A stretch of 64,000 nucleotides of DNA, taken from positions 21,713 through 85,712 of the forward strand of contig CBFHOS010000006.1 of NCBI GenBank assembly GCA_965657645.1, given 5' to 3'. The DNA is from CBFHOS01 sp965657645 (GTDB taxonomy: Bacteria > Pseudomonadota > Alphaproteobacteria > Puniceispirillales > Puniceispirillaceae). Both the position numbers and the translations under genes were made by a program. Positions 17,694 to 27,092 of this stretch are shown here, in pieces (the stretch's first letter is position 1; every line of letters begins with the position of its first letter). The notes under the pieces were generated by a model. The model was not told the origin of the DNA and did not search any database. It saw nothing but the letters and a program-made list of their open reading frames with translations.

Positions 17694-18992
17694 TTAATGG
17701 GCAACGCCCGCCGCACCATGCTCGTCAATGAGAAGGCCAGTTTGGAACCGGTTAAGTGAATAGGGGGCGGCGATTTTATTTGGCCGGTCATTGGCAATCA
17801 GATCGGCAAAGACATGCCCCGAACCTGGCGTCGCCTTAAAGCCGCCTGTACCCCAGCCGCAATCAAAATACAGACCGTCGATATCAGTCTTTGAAATGAT
17901 TGGCGACGCATCAGGGCAGGTATCAACAATGCCGCCCCAATGGCGCAACATGCGCAAGCGCGACAAAACTGGAAACAGCTCTACCGCCGCGTTGATCATA
18001 TGTTCTGGGACAGGGAATGATCCGCGCTGGGCATAGGAATTATATTTATCAACACCGGCGCCAAGAACCATCTCGCCCTTATCCGACTGGCTGATATACA
18101 TATGCACGGCGTTCGACATGATGACCGTATCCAGAATGGGCTTGATTGGTTCTGAAACCAATGCCTGCAATGGGCGGCTGGCTAGCGGTAGGCGAATGCC
18201 CGCCATTGCCGCGATAACGCTGGAATGACCAGCGACCACACAGCCGACTTTTTTCGTTTTGATAGGGCCGCGCGTGGTGTCGAGGCCGGTGACCTTGCCG
18301 CCTTGCCGCTGGATCCCCAGAACCTCGCAATTCTGGATGATATCGACGCCCAGATCATCGGCCGCACGGGCATAGCCCCATGCCACCGCATCATGCCGCG
18401 CAGTGCCACCACGTTTTTGCAAAAAGCCACCCATTACCGGATAGCGTATGCTCTGATCGATATTAATCGCAGGCACAAATTTCTTGATTTCTTGGGGGCC
18501 AAGAATATCAGAATCAATGCCGTTAAGGCGGATGGCGTGAACCCGGCGCGACATCTCGCGTAACTCGTGCTCGCTATGGGCAATGGTTAGAACACCGCGC
18601 TGGCTGAACATTACGTTAAAGTTCAAATCCTGCGACATGCCTTCCCATAGTTTCATGGAATGTTCATAGATTGCCGCCGACTCGTCCCACAGATAGTTAG
18701 AGCGAATGATGGTGGTGTTACGGCCAGTGTTACCACCGCCTAGCCAGCCTTTTTCGACAACGGCAATATTCGTCATGCCGTGAACCGCCGCCAGATAATA
18801 GGCGGTCGCAAGGCCGTGTCCGCCGCCACCAATGATAACGGCGTCATATTCGGCTTTCGGTTCGGCGTCACGCCATGCGCGTTGCCAATCCTGATGATAA
18901 TTCATCGCTTTTTTGGCAATGGCAAAAGCAGAATATTTCGGCTTGCCACCGGGTAAGCCTCTTTGACCACGATCTGGCTGGTTTGACGCCAT
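17694..18992 (-). CDS. soxB: Sarcosine oxidase beta subunit
   Basis: The 432-residue FAD-dependent oxidoreductase holds the sarcosine oxidation site. G-G-G-G-H-G at about residues 55-60 binds FAD. His200 in G-G-T-A-R-H-D matches the histidine that bears covalent FMN in characterised beta subunits. The frame is open to a GTG at 19016, but AGAGGAT lies six bases before the ATG at 18992. It is the first gene of the leftward soxBDAG operon. The promoter should lie in the 300-base gap before the divergent amidohydrolase gene, where I found no clear motif. Confidence 0.94.
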   Translation of the reverse strand: MASNQPDRGQRGLPGGKPKYSAFAIAKKAMNYHQDWQRAWRDAEPKAEYDAVIIGGGGHGLATAYYLAAVHGMTNIAVVEKGWLGGGNTGRNTTIIRSNYLWDESAAIYEHSMKLWEGMSQDLNFNVMFSQRGVLTIAHSEHELREMSRRVHAIRLNGIDSDILGPQEIKKFVPAINIDQSIRYPVMGGFLQKRGGTARHDAVAWGYARAADDLGVDIIQNCEVLGIQRQGGKVTGLDTTRGPIKTKKVGCVVAGHSSVIAAMAGIRLPLASRPLQALVSEPIKPILDTVIMSNAVHMYISQSDKGEMVLGAGVDKYNSYAQRGSFPVPEHMINAAVELFPVLSRLRMLRHWGGIVDTCPDASPIISKTDIDGLYFDCGWGTGGFKATPGSGHVFADLIANDRPNKIAAPYSLNRFQTGLLIDEHGAAGVAH

Positions 18993-19295
18993 AACACTAT
19001 CCTCTAGCATGTTCACGGTGCATGCCTATTAAAAGAGCTAATAAGCTAAATAACCTGCGCTTCACAGCACAAATCACCTATCCACAAGACGACACCAGAT
19101 TTGTCTCAATCGACAATCTCTGCAACGCCATCATCAAAGCGTGAAGATTATCCGAAGGGTGCCAGAATTCATAGCGATTTAGCCCCATATTTAAGGCTAA
19201 GCCCTGCGCTATCTTGACGCCATTAGGAAAATTCGCCCAGAGTATATCTAAACCTGCACAAGAATGGCGGGGCAATAGAAAATCAACGGGGTAGA

Positions 19296-20489
19296 ATGAT
19301 GGCTGTGATCAACTCGATAGCTGATCGTGAGGATGAATTGCGTGCATGGCGGCGGCTGTTGCACCAAAATCCAGAGCTTGGCTATGAAGAAGTGTTCACC
19401 TCGAATTTTGTTGCCGAAAAGTTGGCTGGGTTCGGCCTTGAAGTGCATCGCGGCATGGGCAAAACCGGTGTTGTCGGTATTTTGCACGGGACTGGTACCG
19501 GCACTGGCACCGGCACATCTAGCGGCAAGGCGATTGGCCTTCGCGCCGATATGGATGCCTTGCCAATGGATGAAATGAATGATTTTGCGCATGCCTCACA
19601 GAATCCGGGGCGGATGCATGCTTGCGGTCACGATGGCCATACAACAATGCTTTTGGGCGCGGCCCAATATCTGGCTGAAACGCGGAATTTTGACGGCACT
19701 GTCTATTTTATTTTCCAGCCAGCAGAAGAAGGCGGCGGTGGCGGCAAGGCGATGATAAAAGACGGTCTGTTCGAGAAGTTCGATATGCAGAGCGTCTGGG
19801 GATTACACAATTGGCCGGGCATGGAGGCGGGTGAATTTGGCGTTCATTCTGGCGCCTGTATGGCCGCGGCGGATATGTTCGATATGGAAATTATTGGTGC
19901 TGGTGGGCATGCGGCGATCCCCCATCTGGCGGTTGATCCGGTGCCGTGCGGCGCGGCAATTGTTCAATCATTACAAACAATTGTTTCACGGCGGGTGTCG
20001 CCAACTGATGCTGGTGTTGTGACTGTTACAATCTTTCAGGCTGGCTCTGCGCATAATGTCATTCCGGGGACCGCACGTCTTGCGGGCACTGCGCGTAGCT
20101 TTTCGCCAGAGGTGCGAGAATTGCTGGCCAATTCAATCCGCGAGATATGCACAACAACCGCCGCGGCCTATGGCTGTGAGCTAAAATTTAACTGGGAAGA
20201 TGGTTATCCGGCGACAGTTAATCATGCGCCGAATGCGGCACGCGCCGCAGATATTGTCGCGGACCTGGTAGGTGAAAGCCGCGTCGATAAAAATATGGCG
20301 CCATCAATGGGGGCCGAAGATTTTTCCTATATGTTGGAAGAACGGCCTGGGGCGTATATCTGGCTTGGGACCGGCCCCGCGGCAAGTGACGGCATGCTGC
20401 ATAATGCGAAATATGATTTCAATGACGATATGCTAACGCTTGGGACAAGCTATTGGGCCAAGCTGGTTGAATCCGAACTGCCGAAATAA
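19296..20489 (+). CDS. M20 family amidohydrolase (hippurate / N-acyl-amino acid hydrolase-like)
   Basis: The 397-residue product has the M20D metal-site motifs: L-R-A-D-M-D-A-L-P, M-H-A-C-G-H-D-G-H, Q-P-A-E-E-G, and the C-terminal G-A-E-D-F-S-Y. Relatives hydrolyse N-acyl amino acids, indoleacetyl amino acids or hippurate. The substrate here is unknown, although the position beside sarcosine oxidase suggests an amino acid derivative. Residues about 65-74 form a Gly-Thr dipeptide run encoded by a 12-bp tandem duplication (near 19490-19515), absent from typical relatives, in a surface loop before the metal site. Starts at 19296 and 19299 are both possible. Confidence 0.85.
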   Translation: MMAVINSIADREDELRAWRRLLHQNPELGYEEVFTSNFVAEKLAGFGLEVHRGMGKTGVVGILHGTGTGTGTGTSSGKAIGLRADMDALPMDEMNDFAHASQNPGRMHACGHDGHTTMLLGAAQYLAETRNFDGTVYFIFQPAEEGGGGGKAMIKDGLFEKFDMQSVWGLHNWPGMEAGEFGVHSGACMAAADMFDMEIIGAGGHAAIPHLAVDPVPCGAAIVQSLQTIVSRRVSPTDAGVVTVTIFQAGSAHNVIPGTARLAGTARSFSPEVRELLANSIREICTTTAAAYGCELKFNWEDGYPATVNHAPNAARAADIVADLVGESRVDKNMAPSMGAEDFSYMLEERPGAYIWLGTGPAASDGMLHNAKYDFNDDMLTLGTSYWAKLVESELPK

Positions 20490-20584
20490 ATAACCTCTAG
20501 CCCCAAGCCTAAATAGACACGAGATAAACACGATTCTGTGATGTGGCTGTGGTCCGGCATTGACTCTGTTCTTGCCCTAATATA

Positions 20585-20599
20585 GAACAAAACAAGAAC
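20585..20599 (+). promoter_or_regulatory. LexA (SOS) box upstream of imuA-imuB-dnaE2
   Basis: The sequence GAACAAAACAAGAAC is an exact match to the alphaproteobacterial LexA operator GAAC-N7-GAAC. It lies 59 bases before the imuA start and next to an AT-rich TAATAT stretch that could be the -10. This cassette is LexA-controlled in Caulobacter and relatives. Confidence 0.8.
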
Positions 20600-20658
20600 A
20601 AATAATCAAAAATAGCCGGATTACTGACTGTTCGGCAGGATAGTGAGGAGGGCGCAAT

Positions 20659-21594
20659 ATGGCGGCCACAAACCAAAACGCTTCCCCAAAATATGAGGAA
20701 AAGCGCAGGAATTTTCATAAATTACAAAGTGATGTTGCTGTTCTTGATGGGCGGTTATTGCGGCGGCGTGTGCCGCTTGGCGTTGATGATCTCGATTCGG
20801 CGCTTGCTGGTGGTTTGGCGCTCGGACGGGTGCATATGCTATGCGCGAATTGGGGCGGTAATATCGGCGCACATGGGGCACTGACTGGCTTTGCCATTTG
20901 TTTGCTACGCCAGCTATTGGCCCAGCCCGATCAGGACGGGCCTATTGTCTGGTGCCCATCATCATCGATGGCTGGTAGCGGGATGCTGTATGGCGCGGGG
21001 TTGGCGGCGCTGGGGCTCGATCCTGGGCGGTTGTTGATTGTTGACGCGCCAAGCCCAAACCGGCGGCTAGCGGTGCTGGAAGATATTTTGCGGACCAAGG
21101 GGCTGAGCGCGGTTGTCGTTGAATATGATTCGATGCGCAAATCATCGGATTACTGGATGCGACTGGCACGCCGTGCCCAATTGGCGGCTGAGGCGAGTGG
21201 TACAACCGGCTTTTTACTTGGCTGGCCAGTGGCGGCTAGTGGCTTTGAAACCATCTGGAAAATCAAGCCAGCTATAGATGAACCCGCTATAGGTGACGCG
21301 CATAATATGAATATGCGGGCGTCTATGACGCTCATGCCATGGCGGCCTACATGGGATGTGGAACTGGCGCATGCGCGTGGTGGCCGTGCCTATGAAACCC
21401 GCCTTATCTGGGATGTGCACACAAATATAATTAGTAATAATACCAATAACACTATGCATGAGAGCCAGCCTGATCTGGCCATTGATACGCCCATTGATAG
21501 ACACAGTAATCAGCCGATAACACCAGATCATCCGGTGTATTATATGCATGATGGGTTGCGGGTTGATGGCGAACGCCGCCGCAATGCAGGGTAA
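20659..21594 (+). CDS. imuA: ImuA-like mutagenesis protein (RecA/SulA-related)
   Basis: The 311-residue product has a RecA-like core beginning V-P-L-G-V-D-D-L-D-S-A-L-A-G-G-L-A-L-G-R. The P-loop position reads N-W-G-G-N-I-G-A-H-G, with no Walker A lysine, as in many ImuA proteins. ImuA works with ImuB and DnaE2 in damage-induced translesion synthesis. The C-terminal 50 residues are rich in Asn, Thr, His and Asp and look disordered. GAGGAGG precedes the ATG. imuB starts ten bases after the stop. The LexA box upstream supports SOS induction of the whole cassette. Confidence 0.85.
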   Translation: MAATNQNASPKYEEKRRNFHKLQSDVAVLDGRLLRRRVPLGVDDLDSALAGGLALGRVHMLCANWGGNIGAHGALTGFAICLLRQLLAQPDQDGPIVWCPSSSMAGSGMLYGAGLAALGLDPGRLLIVDAPSPNRRLAVLEDILRTKGLSAVVVEYDSMRKSSDYWMRLARRAQLAAEASGTTGFLLGWPVAASGFETIWKIKPAIDEPAIGDAHNMNMRASMTLMPWRPTWDVELAHARGGRAYETRLIWDVHTNIISNNTNNTMHESQPDLAIDTPIDRHSNQPITPDHPVYYMHDGLRVDGERRRNAG

Positions 21595-21603
21595 TGGCGT
21601 GTT

Positions 21604-23367
21604 ATGGCGCGGTTGATTATCTATGCATGGTTTCCGCATCTGGCGGCGGATAGAATCCGGCGAACAACACCCGCACCGAATGCCGGAAAGTCGGGTTCTG
21701 GATTAATTCTGCATACGGCCAAATATCACGGTGCGGATATTGTCGAGGCGGTCTGTGCACGGGCGCGGCGGCGGGGTCTGCATACAGGGATGCGGCTTGC
21801 CGATGCGCGGGCTATTTGTCCAGAATTGACATCATTCGACAGTAATCCGGCGGCGGATGCGGCGGATTTGCATCAGCTAGCCCTATGGGCGCGGCGTTAT
21901 TGCCCACTAACCGCGCCGGATGATGGCAATCCGATATCGGGTCAAGTAGCGATAGGCCAATCAACTATGTTTCGGGCGGGTGCGAAGTCTGGCCAAAAAC
22001 AGGGTGTGAATAGTGCCCGCATTGCCTTTGCCGGTGATGGAATATGGCTTGATGTGGCTGGTGCTGATCATCTTTATGGTGGCATTCGGCCATTGCTGGC
22101 GGATTTGGCGCGGCGTTTGCGCAAAGCTGGTCTTACTGTTCGTCTGGGTGTTGCCCCAACATGCGGCGCGGCTTGGGCATTGGCGCGCTATGGCCGGTCT
22201 GCTCGTTATGTGCTGGCTGGTCCAAAGTCAAAGGCGGGTAGTGAAAAGGATGCGAGCCGCAAAGCAATTGGCGCGGCATTGGCGGGGCTACCGTTGGCGG
22301 CATTGCGGATTGATGATGCGCTATGCATTACAATGCGGACGGCGGGTTTGCGGGTTATCGGTGATATTATCAACATGCCGCGGGCACCGCTTGCGGCGCG
22401 GTTTGGTCCGCAATTGATCGAACGGCTTGATGCGGCGCTTGGCTATGTTAATGAGAGTTTTGCCCCGATTGCCCCGCCGCGCCCATTGCTAACGGTACAG
22501 AATTTTGCCGAACCGGTGGCGGCGCCCGATGATATCAAAGCGGTAATCCGGCGATTGACCAATGATATTTGCCTGTTGCTACAGAGCGAAGGGATGGCGG
22601 CGCGGCGGTTGCGTTTGGGGTGGAAATTACTGGATGGCGGCGTCGGCATTAAGGATGTTCATCTGTCGCGGCCGAACCGTGATAATGCCGCTTTTCACCG
22701 ATTGCTGGCGGATGTAAGTGAAAATATAAATCCCGAATTTGGGTTGGAAATGGCGTGGATGGAGGCGCATGGATGTTCCCCACAAGCCCCTGTTGCGATC
22801 GGGTTTCATGACGGTATTTCACCAAGCGAGAGCCATGCTGATCTGGTTGACCGGTTGGTTGCGCGGCTTGGCTATGGCGCGGTATTGCATATGAAATCAC
22901 ATGCCAGCTGGCAACCCGAGATGGCGCAATATATGGCTTTGCCAGATGTTGAACCACAAGGATTTGAGCCACAGGGATTTGAAACTAGAGGGGGATTTAA
23001 ACCACAGGGGTTTGAAACTAGAGGGGGATTTGAGGCCGAAGGGGGCGCAACCAATTACCTGCATAGCGAGATGGTTCCGCCGCGCCCGATACGGTTATTG
23101 GCGCATCCAGAGCCCCTATCAGTGATCGCCTTATTGCCAGACCATCCGCCAGCCCAATTTGTCTGGCAAAAGCGTACCCATAAAATCAGCCGGGCGAGTG
23201 GACCTGAACGCATTGCACCACAATGGTGGGTGGCGACAAAGGGCACGAAAACGCGTGATTATTTCCGTTTGCAGGATGATCAGGGCGCGCGGTTCTGGGT
23301 CTATCGCGAAGGTCTTGTTGAACGCGGTGAAGATACTAAATGGTTTCTGCACGGGTTTTTTGCGTGA
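21604..23367 (+). CDS. imuB: ImuB, catalytically altered Y-family DNA polymerase homologue
   Basis: The 587-residue product has a Y-family fold (G-I-W-L-D-V-A-G-A-D-H-L-Y-G-G; A-T-C-G-A-A-W-A-L-A-R-Y). It starts A-R-L-I-I-Y-A-W-F-P-H-L, without the catalytic aspartate of active polymerases, as expected for ImuB, which acts as a hub linking DnaE2, ImuA and the sliding clamp. Residues about 450-481 form an in-frame repeat of P-Q-G-F and E-T-R-G-G-F units (33-bp period), probably a flexible linker and lineage-specific. The stop overlaps the dnaE2 start. Confidence 0.9.
   Translation: MARLIIYAWFPHLAADRIRRTTPAPNAGKSGSGLILHTAKYHGADIVEAVCARARRRGLHTGMRLADARAICPELTSFDSNPAADAADLHQLALWARRYCPLTAPDDGNPISGQVAIGQSTMFRAGAKSGQKQGVNSARIAFAGDGIWLDVAGADHLYGGIRPLLADLARRLRKAGLTVRLGVAPTCGAAWALARYGRSARYVLAGPKSKAGSEKDASRKAIGAALAGLPLAALRIDDALCITMRTAGLRVIGDIINMPRAPLAARFGPQLIERLDAALGYVNESFAPIAPPRPLLTVQNFAEPVAAPDDIKAVIRRLTNDICLLLQSEGMAARRLRLGWKLLDGGVGIKDVHLSRPNRDNAAFHRLLADVSENINPEFGLEMAWMEAHGCSPQAPVAIGFHDGISPSESHADLVDRLVARLGYGAVLHMKSHASWQPEMAQYMALPDVEPQGFEPQGFETRGGFKPQGFETRGGFEAEGGATNYLHSEMVPPRPIRLLAHPEPLSVIALLPDHPPAQFVWQKRTHKISRASGPERIAPQWWVATKGTKTRDYFRLQDDQGARFWVYREGLVERGEDTKWFLHGFFA
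22951..23045 (+). repeat. In-frame repeat inside imuB
   Basis: Two 15-bp units encoding E-P-Q-G-F are followed by two 33-bp units beginning GAAACTAGAGGGGGATTT (22981 and 23014), encoding E-T-R-G-G-F plus K-P-Q-G-F or E-A-E-G-G. All lengths are multiples of three, so the frame is kept. Confidence 0.85.
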
Positions 23368-26300
23368 TGGTGGCTGGTGCAAAGAATGCTGGCAAAGAGC
23401 CCCTCATCAAGCGAGCCATATTGGGGTGTTATAGCAATTTCACCTTTTTGCATGGGGCGGCGCATCCAAGCGAAATGGTCGAGATGGCGGCGGCGCTTGG
23501 CTGGCAGGCAATTGGCATTGCTGATGTGAATTCGCTGGCGGGTATTGTGCGGGCGCATATGGCGGCGCGGGCGCATGATATTACCTTAGTTGTTGGTGCA
23601 CGGTTGCGGCCGCTAGATGGTCCTGATGTTATTGTCCATCCGCTGGATCGGGCCGGTTATGAGGCGTTATCGGTATTGCTAAGCGAGGCTAATATGCGTG
23701 GCAGCAAGGCGGCGCCGGTGCTCTATATAGCTGATCTTGCGCGCTTGCCGCCTAGCACTGCCTGTTTGGTAATTCCGCCGGAAAATCCAGATGCTGGCTA
23801 TAGTGCCCAGCTTGCCCAGATCAATCAGGTGGCACAGGGGCCGGTATTTGCCGGTGCCGCCCTTTATCGTGATGGTGTGGATGATGCGCGTCTGGCGGTT
23901 CTAGCCACGGCGGCGGCGGCGAATAATCTACCGTTAACGGCGGTTGGTGATTGCCTTTATCATGTGCCGGATCGTCGTCCTTTGGCCGATGTGCTGACCT
24001 GTATCCGCGAGAAATGCCTTTTGGATAAGGCGGGTCATCTATTGTCGCGCAATGCCGAGCGGCATCTGATTACACCAGAGGAAACAGCGCGCCGTTGGCG
24101 GCATTATCCAGAGGCGCTGGCGGCGGCGGCGGATCTTGCCAACCTATGCAAATTTGCGATGAGCGACCTGTCCTATGAATACCCATCTGAGGTTACCCCG
24201 GGTGGCCGCGATGCAATGCAAGAGTTGGAATATCAGGCCTATAAAGGGGCGCATAAACGCTATCCGGATGGCATTCCGGCAAAGGTTGAGGATTATCTTG
24301 CGCGGGAATTGCAGTTGATCGCCAAGATGAAATTTGCCCCCTATTTTCTAACGGTTTTTGATATTGTTAGGTTTGCCCGTGGGCGCGGTATTTTATGCCA
24401 AGGGCGTGGCTCGGCGGCAAATTCGGCGGTCTGTTATTGTCTGGGTATTACCGCGGTTGACCCGAATAGATCCCAGCCATTGTTTGAACGCTTTATGAGT
24501 GAGGCACGCGGTGAACCACCCGATATTGACGTTGATTTTGAACATGAACGCCGTGAAGAGGTGATCCAGCACATCTATGCCAAATATGGCCGCACACGCG
24601 CTGGTCTGACGGCCGCGGTAATTACCTATCGCCGCCGCAGTGCGCTTCGTGAAGTGGCCAAGGTGTTTGGCCTTAGCCGTGATGTGCAGGCGGTTCTATC
24701 GGGCCAGGTATGGGGCCGTGAGAAAGCAGGCCTTGACGGTGATGCATTGCGTGCGGCGGGGCTGGATCCTAGTGATAGGCGGTTGGCGCTGGTGATGCGT
24801 TTGGTTGCCGATATCAGTAGATTTCCACGCCATTTATCACAGCATGTGGGCGGCTTTGTTATCACCCGCGGGCGGCTTGATCACCTATGCCCGATTAGCC
24901 CGGCCGCGATGGAGGGGCGTACGGTAATCGAATGGGACAAGGATGATCTTGATGCGCTTGGCTTGCTCAAAGTCGATATATTGGCGCTTGGTATGCTTAG
25001 TTGCATAAGGCGGGCATTTGATCTGTTACGCCAGCATTATAACCGCCCTCTCACATTGGCATCGACGCCACCCGAGGATACGGCAACCTATAACATGCTA
25101 TGCGAAGGCCGGTCGGTTGGTGTGTTTCAGGTTGAATCGCGGGCCCAGATGGCCATGTTGCCACGGCTTCAACCGCGCTGTTTTCATGATCTGGTGGTGC
25201 AGGTGGCGATTGTCCGGCCGGGACCTATTCAGGGCGATATGGTGCATCCTTATTTGCGCCGGCGGGCCGGTATTGAAAAGGTTGAATACCCTTCTGAGGC
25301 ATTGCGTTCAGTGCTAGAGCGCACCCTTGGCGTGCCGCTATTTCAGGAGCAGGCAATGCAGATTGCCATTGTCGGGGCTGGCTTTACCGGTGATGAGGCC
25401 GATCAATTACGCCGCGCCATGGCGACGTTCAAAAAACATGGTGACGTTGGTAATTTCCGCGAAAAGATGATCAATGGCATGGTTGAGCGTGGCTATGATG
25501 TGAAATTTGCAGAACGCTGTTTCAGTCAGATTGAAGGGTTTGGTACCTATGGGTTTCCAGAATCACACGCCGCCAGCTTTGCGCTATTGGTTTATGTTTC
25601 AGCGTGGATCAAACAGCATTATCCAGATGTGTTTATCTGTTCGTTGCTAAATGCCCAGCCCATGGGATTCTATTCGCCATCACAGTTAATTGCCGAGGCC
25701 AAGCGAAGCGGGATAAAAATTCTGCCAGCCGATGTGAGTCATTCTGATTGGGATAGCCGGCTTGAACAGGATCCGCATAACCGGCGCTCTTTACATGCAT
25801 TGCGGCTTGGTTTGCGTTTGGTTAAAGGCTTGCCGCGCGGTGAGGGTGAGCGCATCGCCGCGTGCCGTCCATCCGTTGCTAATGAGGCGCCGTTTAGCAA
25901 TCTTGCCGATATCATGCGGCGGGCGGATGTGTCGGCGAATGCGTTGCAGGCCATTGCCGCGGCGGATGGATTTGGCAGTCTGGGTCTAAACCGGCGACAG
26001 GCCTTTTGGCAGGTGCGTGCGCTGGCCAAACAACGCTGGCACGAAATGCCGCTATTTGCCCATGCCACCCGCCGTCATGATGATATCGCCGGAACCGAGG
26101 AACAGGTGACATTGCCCGTCACTCTGCCGGGCGAGGAGGTGGCGGCTGATTACCGTAGCCTTGGCCTGTCGTTAAAGGCGCATCCGATCACCTTGCTCCA
26201 ACCGCATCTGCAAGCGGCTGGATGGCAGGGATGTTCCGCTGGTCTGGATGCTCGTGATGGGCTTCGCCTCAGGCTTGCTGGATTGGTGACCATGCGCCAA

Positions 26301-26576
26301 CGCCCGGGAACGGCCAGTGGCACGGTGTTTTTAACCTTGGAAGAAGGGGTGTTCTCGCTAAATGTGATTATCTGGCCAAAGCTAACCGAGACGTATCGCG
26401 AGGCTATGCTGCGCTCACAAATATTGGGTGTTGTTGGCCGTGTTCAAAAACAGGGCGCGGTCATTCATTTCATCGCTGAATCACTATTTAACTTAAATGG
26501 GTTTCTGCACCATCTCGATGATGTGTCCGCCAGTAAAACCAGCAATACCCGCATGCGAAGTCGCGATTTCCGTTAG
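23367..26576 (+). CDS. dnaE2: Error-prone DNA polymerase III alpha subunit
   Basis: The product is 1069 residues, shorter than replicative DnaE, as is typical for DnaE2. An N-terminal PHP domain (Y-S-N-F-T-F-L-H-G-A-A-H-P) is followed by the polymerase core, with G-R-G-S-A-A-N-S and the catalytic P-D-I-D-V-D-F, then a helix-hairpin and a C-terminal OB fold. DnaE2 extends DNA past lesions together with ImuA and ImuB. An upstream in-frame ATG at 23340 exists; the ATG at 23367 overlaps the imuB stop as TGATG and is preferred for translational coupling. The cassette is complete. Confidence 0.95.
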   Translation: MVAGAKNAGKEPLIKRAILGCYSNFTFLHGAAHPSEMVEMAAALGWQAIGIADVNSLAGIVRAHMAARAHDITLVVGARLRPLDGPDVIVHPLDRAGYEALSVLLSEANMRGSKAAPVLYIADLARLPPSTACLVIPPENPDAGYSAQLAQINQVAQGPVFAGAALYRDGVDDARLAVLATAAAANNLPLTAVGDCLYHVPDRRPLADVLTCIREKCLLDKAGHLLSRNAERHLITPEETARRWRHYPEALAAAADLANLCKFAMSDLSYEYPSEVTPGGRDAMQELEYQAYKGAHKRYPDGIPAKVEDYLARELQLIAKMKFAPYFLTVFDIVRFARGRGILCQGRGSAANSAVCYCLGITAVDPNRSQPLFERFMSEARGEPPDIDVDFEHERREEVIQHIYAKYGRTRAGLTAAVITYRRRSALREVAKVFGLSRDVQAVLSGQVWGREKAGLDGDALRAAGLDPSDRRLALVMRLVADISRFPRHLSQHVGGFVITRGRLDHLCPISPAAMEGRTVIEWDKDDLDALGLLKVDILALGMLSCIRRAFDLLRQHYNRPLTLASTPPEDTATYNMLCEGRSVGVFQVESRAQMAMLPRLQPRCFHDLVVQVAIVRPGPIQGDMVHPYLRRRAGIEKVEYPSEALRSVLERTLGVPLFQEQAMQIAIVGAGFTGDEADQLRRAMATFKKHGDVGNFREKMINGMVERGYDVKFAERCFSQIEGFGTYGFPESHAASFALLVYVSAWIKQHYPDVFICSLLNAQPMGFYSPSQLIAEAKRSGIKILPADVSHSDWDSRLEQDPHNRRSLHALRLGLRLVKGLPRGEGERIAACRPSVANEAPFSNLADIMRRADVSANALQAIAAADGFGSLGLNRRQAFWQVRALAKQRWHEMPLFAHATRRHDDIAGTEEQVTLPVTLPGEEVAADYRSLGLSLKAHPITLLQPHLQAAGWQGCSAGLDARDGLRLRLAGLVTMRQRPGTASGTVFLTLEEGVFSLNVIIWPKLTETYREAMLRSQILGVVGRVQKQGAVIHFIAESLFNLNGFLHHLDDVSASKTSNTRMRSRDFR

Positions 26577-26639
26577 GCAAAATTCCTGTTTCGGGTAATG
26601 CTGTCGATCATTGGAAACATGGCTGGGAGAGGGTGCATT

Positions 26640-27092
26640 ATGGTTGATATAGTTGCAGGAACAAAAAACCGTATTTTTGAAGGTGGCTGTCACTGTGGGT
26701 CGGTTCGCTTTAGCGTAACCGGACCTCTGCGCAAAATACTGGTATGTCATTGTGATGATTGCCGCCGGTTAACGGGGGCTAGTTGGAATGCGACCCGCGC
26801 CGTTGACGATAATATGACCATTGCCGATGATAGCACCCTTAGCTGGTATGATAGTTCTCCATGGGCGCGGCGTGGTTTTTGTAATAAATGCGGATCGCAC
26901 ATGTTCTATCAATTAAAGAATGAAACCGAGATGTCGGTTGGCGTTGGTATGCTTGATGATTCTAGGGGGATGCAGGTTGCGGGGCAGATATTTGCCAACA
27001 GCCATCCCGAATGGGGGCCACTCGATTGCAGTGCGCTAGAGAACATGGATGATGAATTGCTGGCGCAATATGACGTGAAGCCTGATCGCTAG
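26640..27092 (+). CDS. GFA (CENP-V) family zinc protein
   Basis: The product is about 150 residues with the GFA cysteine pattern G-G-C-H-C-G-S-V-R-F, V-C-H-C-D-D-C-R-R-L-T-G, and F-C-N-K-C-G-S. The family is named for a glutathione-dependent formaldehyde-activating enzyme, but most members have no proven activity. A formaldehyde link would fit the demethylation genes in the window; that is only inference. The frame is open to 26598, but GGGAGAGGG ends six bases before the ATG at 26640. Its stop overlaps the stop of the convergent carboxypeptidase gene within a single CTAG. Confidence 0.8.
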   Translation: MVDIVAGTKNRIFEGGCHCGSVRFSVTGPLRKILVCHCDDCRRLTGASWNATRAVDDNMTIADDSTLSWYDSSPWARRGFCNKCGSHMFYQLKNETEMSVGVGMLDDSRGMQVAGQIFANSHPEWGPLDCSALENMDDELLAQYDVKPDR

